From the NCBI GenBank assembly GCA_043801115.1, contig JAZDMJ010000026.1:1-13188 (forward strand): 13,188 nt of DNA. The letters are read 5' to 3'. The first letter of the stretch is position 1, and each line of letters starts with the position of its first letter. Positions 12,521 to 13,188 of the stretch are shown one piece after another. The notes beneath the pieces were generated by a model, which worked only from the letters and a program-made list of their open reading frames with translations, had not been told where the DNA came from and did no database searches. The stretch comes from CAZHUN01 sp043801115 (GTDB taxonomy: Archaea; Iainarchaeota; Iainarchaeia; Iainarchaeales; UBA10191). The position numbers and the translations under genes were made by a program.

Positions 12521-13188
12521 ATGCTGCAGTCGATTGCCTTCATTCCCGACGGGAACCGGCGCTATGCGAAAATGGCCGGACTCTCTCTGGCGGAATCCTA
12601 TTCTTTGGGCGTTCAAAAAGCGTGGAACGTGCTGGACTGGCTGAAAGAATATCCGAAAATAAAAGCGGGCGCGTTTTACATGCTCTCGCTCGAAAACCTT
12701 TCCCGCACCAAAACAGAACTCTCCGCGTTGTACAAAATCTTTGACAAAGAGTTGGACAAAGTCAAAACGAGCGCGCTCATCAACGAAGACCAAATCAGAT
12801 TGCACTTTGTCGGAAAAACCGAATTACTGCCCAAACAACTGCAGTCCAAATTGGCCGAAGTCGAAAAGTACACTTCGGAATTTTCGGGAAAAGACGTCTA
12901 CCTCGCTTTGGGCTACAATGGCCAGCAAGAGATTGCAGACGCCGCGGCCAAGCTCGCGCAGGACGTCAAAAACGGTTTAGTAAGTGCGGAGCACATTTCT
13001 CCCGAAACCTTCAAAAAATACTTGTACTCGGACTTGCCCGAACTGGATTATATTGTTCGTACTTCGGGCGTGGAGCGTTTGAGCGCTTTTTTCACCTTTC
13101 AAAGCGCGTACTCGGAACTCTATTTCAGTCCAAAGTACTGGCCCCAGTTCGAACAGGCAGACTTGCGCCTCGCCGTGCAGGAATTCGA
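12521..13188 (+). CDS. uppS: Cis-prenyltransferase (polyprenyl diphosphate synthase, UppS family), 3' partial
   Basis: It elongates an allylic diphosphate with isopentenyl diphosphate in cis to make a long polyprenyl carrier, in archaea the lipid for N-glycosylation. The 222 visible residues contain the family motifs in order: IAFIPDGNRRYAK with D10, SLENLSR (56-62), GYNGQQEI (131-138), DYIVRTSGVERLS with R180, R186 and S188, and SAYSELYF with the Mg-binding E199. The frame runs off the window, with only the C-terminal tail missing. Two normally conserved positions differ: the His that follows the DGN motif by about 17 residues is Tyr27, and the Glu after RTSG is Val184. This could mark an unusual paralogue or lowered activity. 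A TATA box 27 bp upstream predicts a leaderless transcript divergent from the coiled-coil/DUF192 pair. Confidence 0.93.
   Translation, partial: MLQSIAFIPDGNRRYAKMAGLSLAESYSLGVQKAWNVLDWLKEYPKIKAGAFYMLSLENLSRTKTELSALYKIFDKELDKVKTSALINEDQIRLHFVGKTELLPKQLQSKLAEVEKYTSEFSGKDVYLALGYNGQQEIADAAAKLAQDVKNGLVSAEHISPETFKKYLYSDLPELDYIVRTSGVERLSAFFTFQSAYSELYFSPKYWPQFEQADLRLAVQEF

Noticed and set aside
12488..12805. 105-codon minus-strand frame
   Set aside because: It is antisense to the start of the cis-prenyltransferase and covers the divergent promoter gap.

Overview
The window reads as archaeal DNA of moderate GC. The main evidence is a recurring core promoter: a TTTAAA-like or A/T-rich TATA box lies about 25-28 bp upstream of the start codon of several genes, so those transcripts would be leaderless. 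The gene content agrees: a PAC2 proteasome-assembly-chaperone homologue, a GspE/TadA-type ATPase with two single-domain T2SSF membrane proteins, a DUF192 protein, a cis-prenyltransferase with an archaeal-looking PDGNRRYA motif, and giant Asn-rich surface proteins with a C-terminal membrane anchor. The short genes, tight spacing and surface-protein architecture suggest a DPANN-type archaeon such as Diapherotrites or Micrarchaeota, but that placement is inference only.

Layout, left to right. (1) Positions 1-1200, plus strand: the C-terminal part of an exported protein ending in a membrane anchor. It overlaps convergently by 11 bp with the next gene. (2) Positions 3101-1190, minus strand: a three-gene unit of a PAC2 protein, a small very basic protein and a 270-residue basic/coiled-coil protein. 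The last two share a short sequence motif. (3) Positions 6135-3140, minus strand: a three-gene secretion/pilus-type assembly unit with overlapping genes (ATPase, T2SSF protein, T2SSF protein). (4) Positions 10573-6194, minus strand: a 1459-residue surface protein built from alternating A (about 145 aa) and B (about 125 aa) Ig-like modules, with nearly forty N-glycosylation sequons, a signal peptide and a C-terminal membrane helix. (5) Positions 10633-11530: a complete 898-bp IS5-family (IS903-like) insertion sequence with 17-bp terminal inverted repeats and a 9-bp target duplication. It sits directly upstream of the surface-protein promoter. (6) Positions 11547-11726, minus strand: a 59-aa zinc-finger protein. 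(7) Positions 11727-11928: a hairpin-rich gap that could encode a structured RNA on the plus strand. (8) Positions 12458-11929, minus strand: a coiled-coil peptide and a DUF192 protein overlapping by 4 bp. (9) From 12521, plus strand: a cis-prenyltransferase cut by the window end. It diverges from region 8 across a 62-bp gap with what looks like one shared TATA box.

A plausible common theme is the cell surface. The polyprenyl diphosphate synthase would supply a glycan lipid carrier, the surface protein is a sequon-dense N-glycosylation candidate, and the ATPase/T2SSF unit is the engine of a pilus-like appendage. No pilin, prepilin peptidase or oligosaccharyltransferase is visible here, so the link is inferred from proximity and known family roles.
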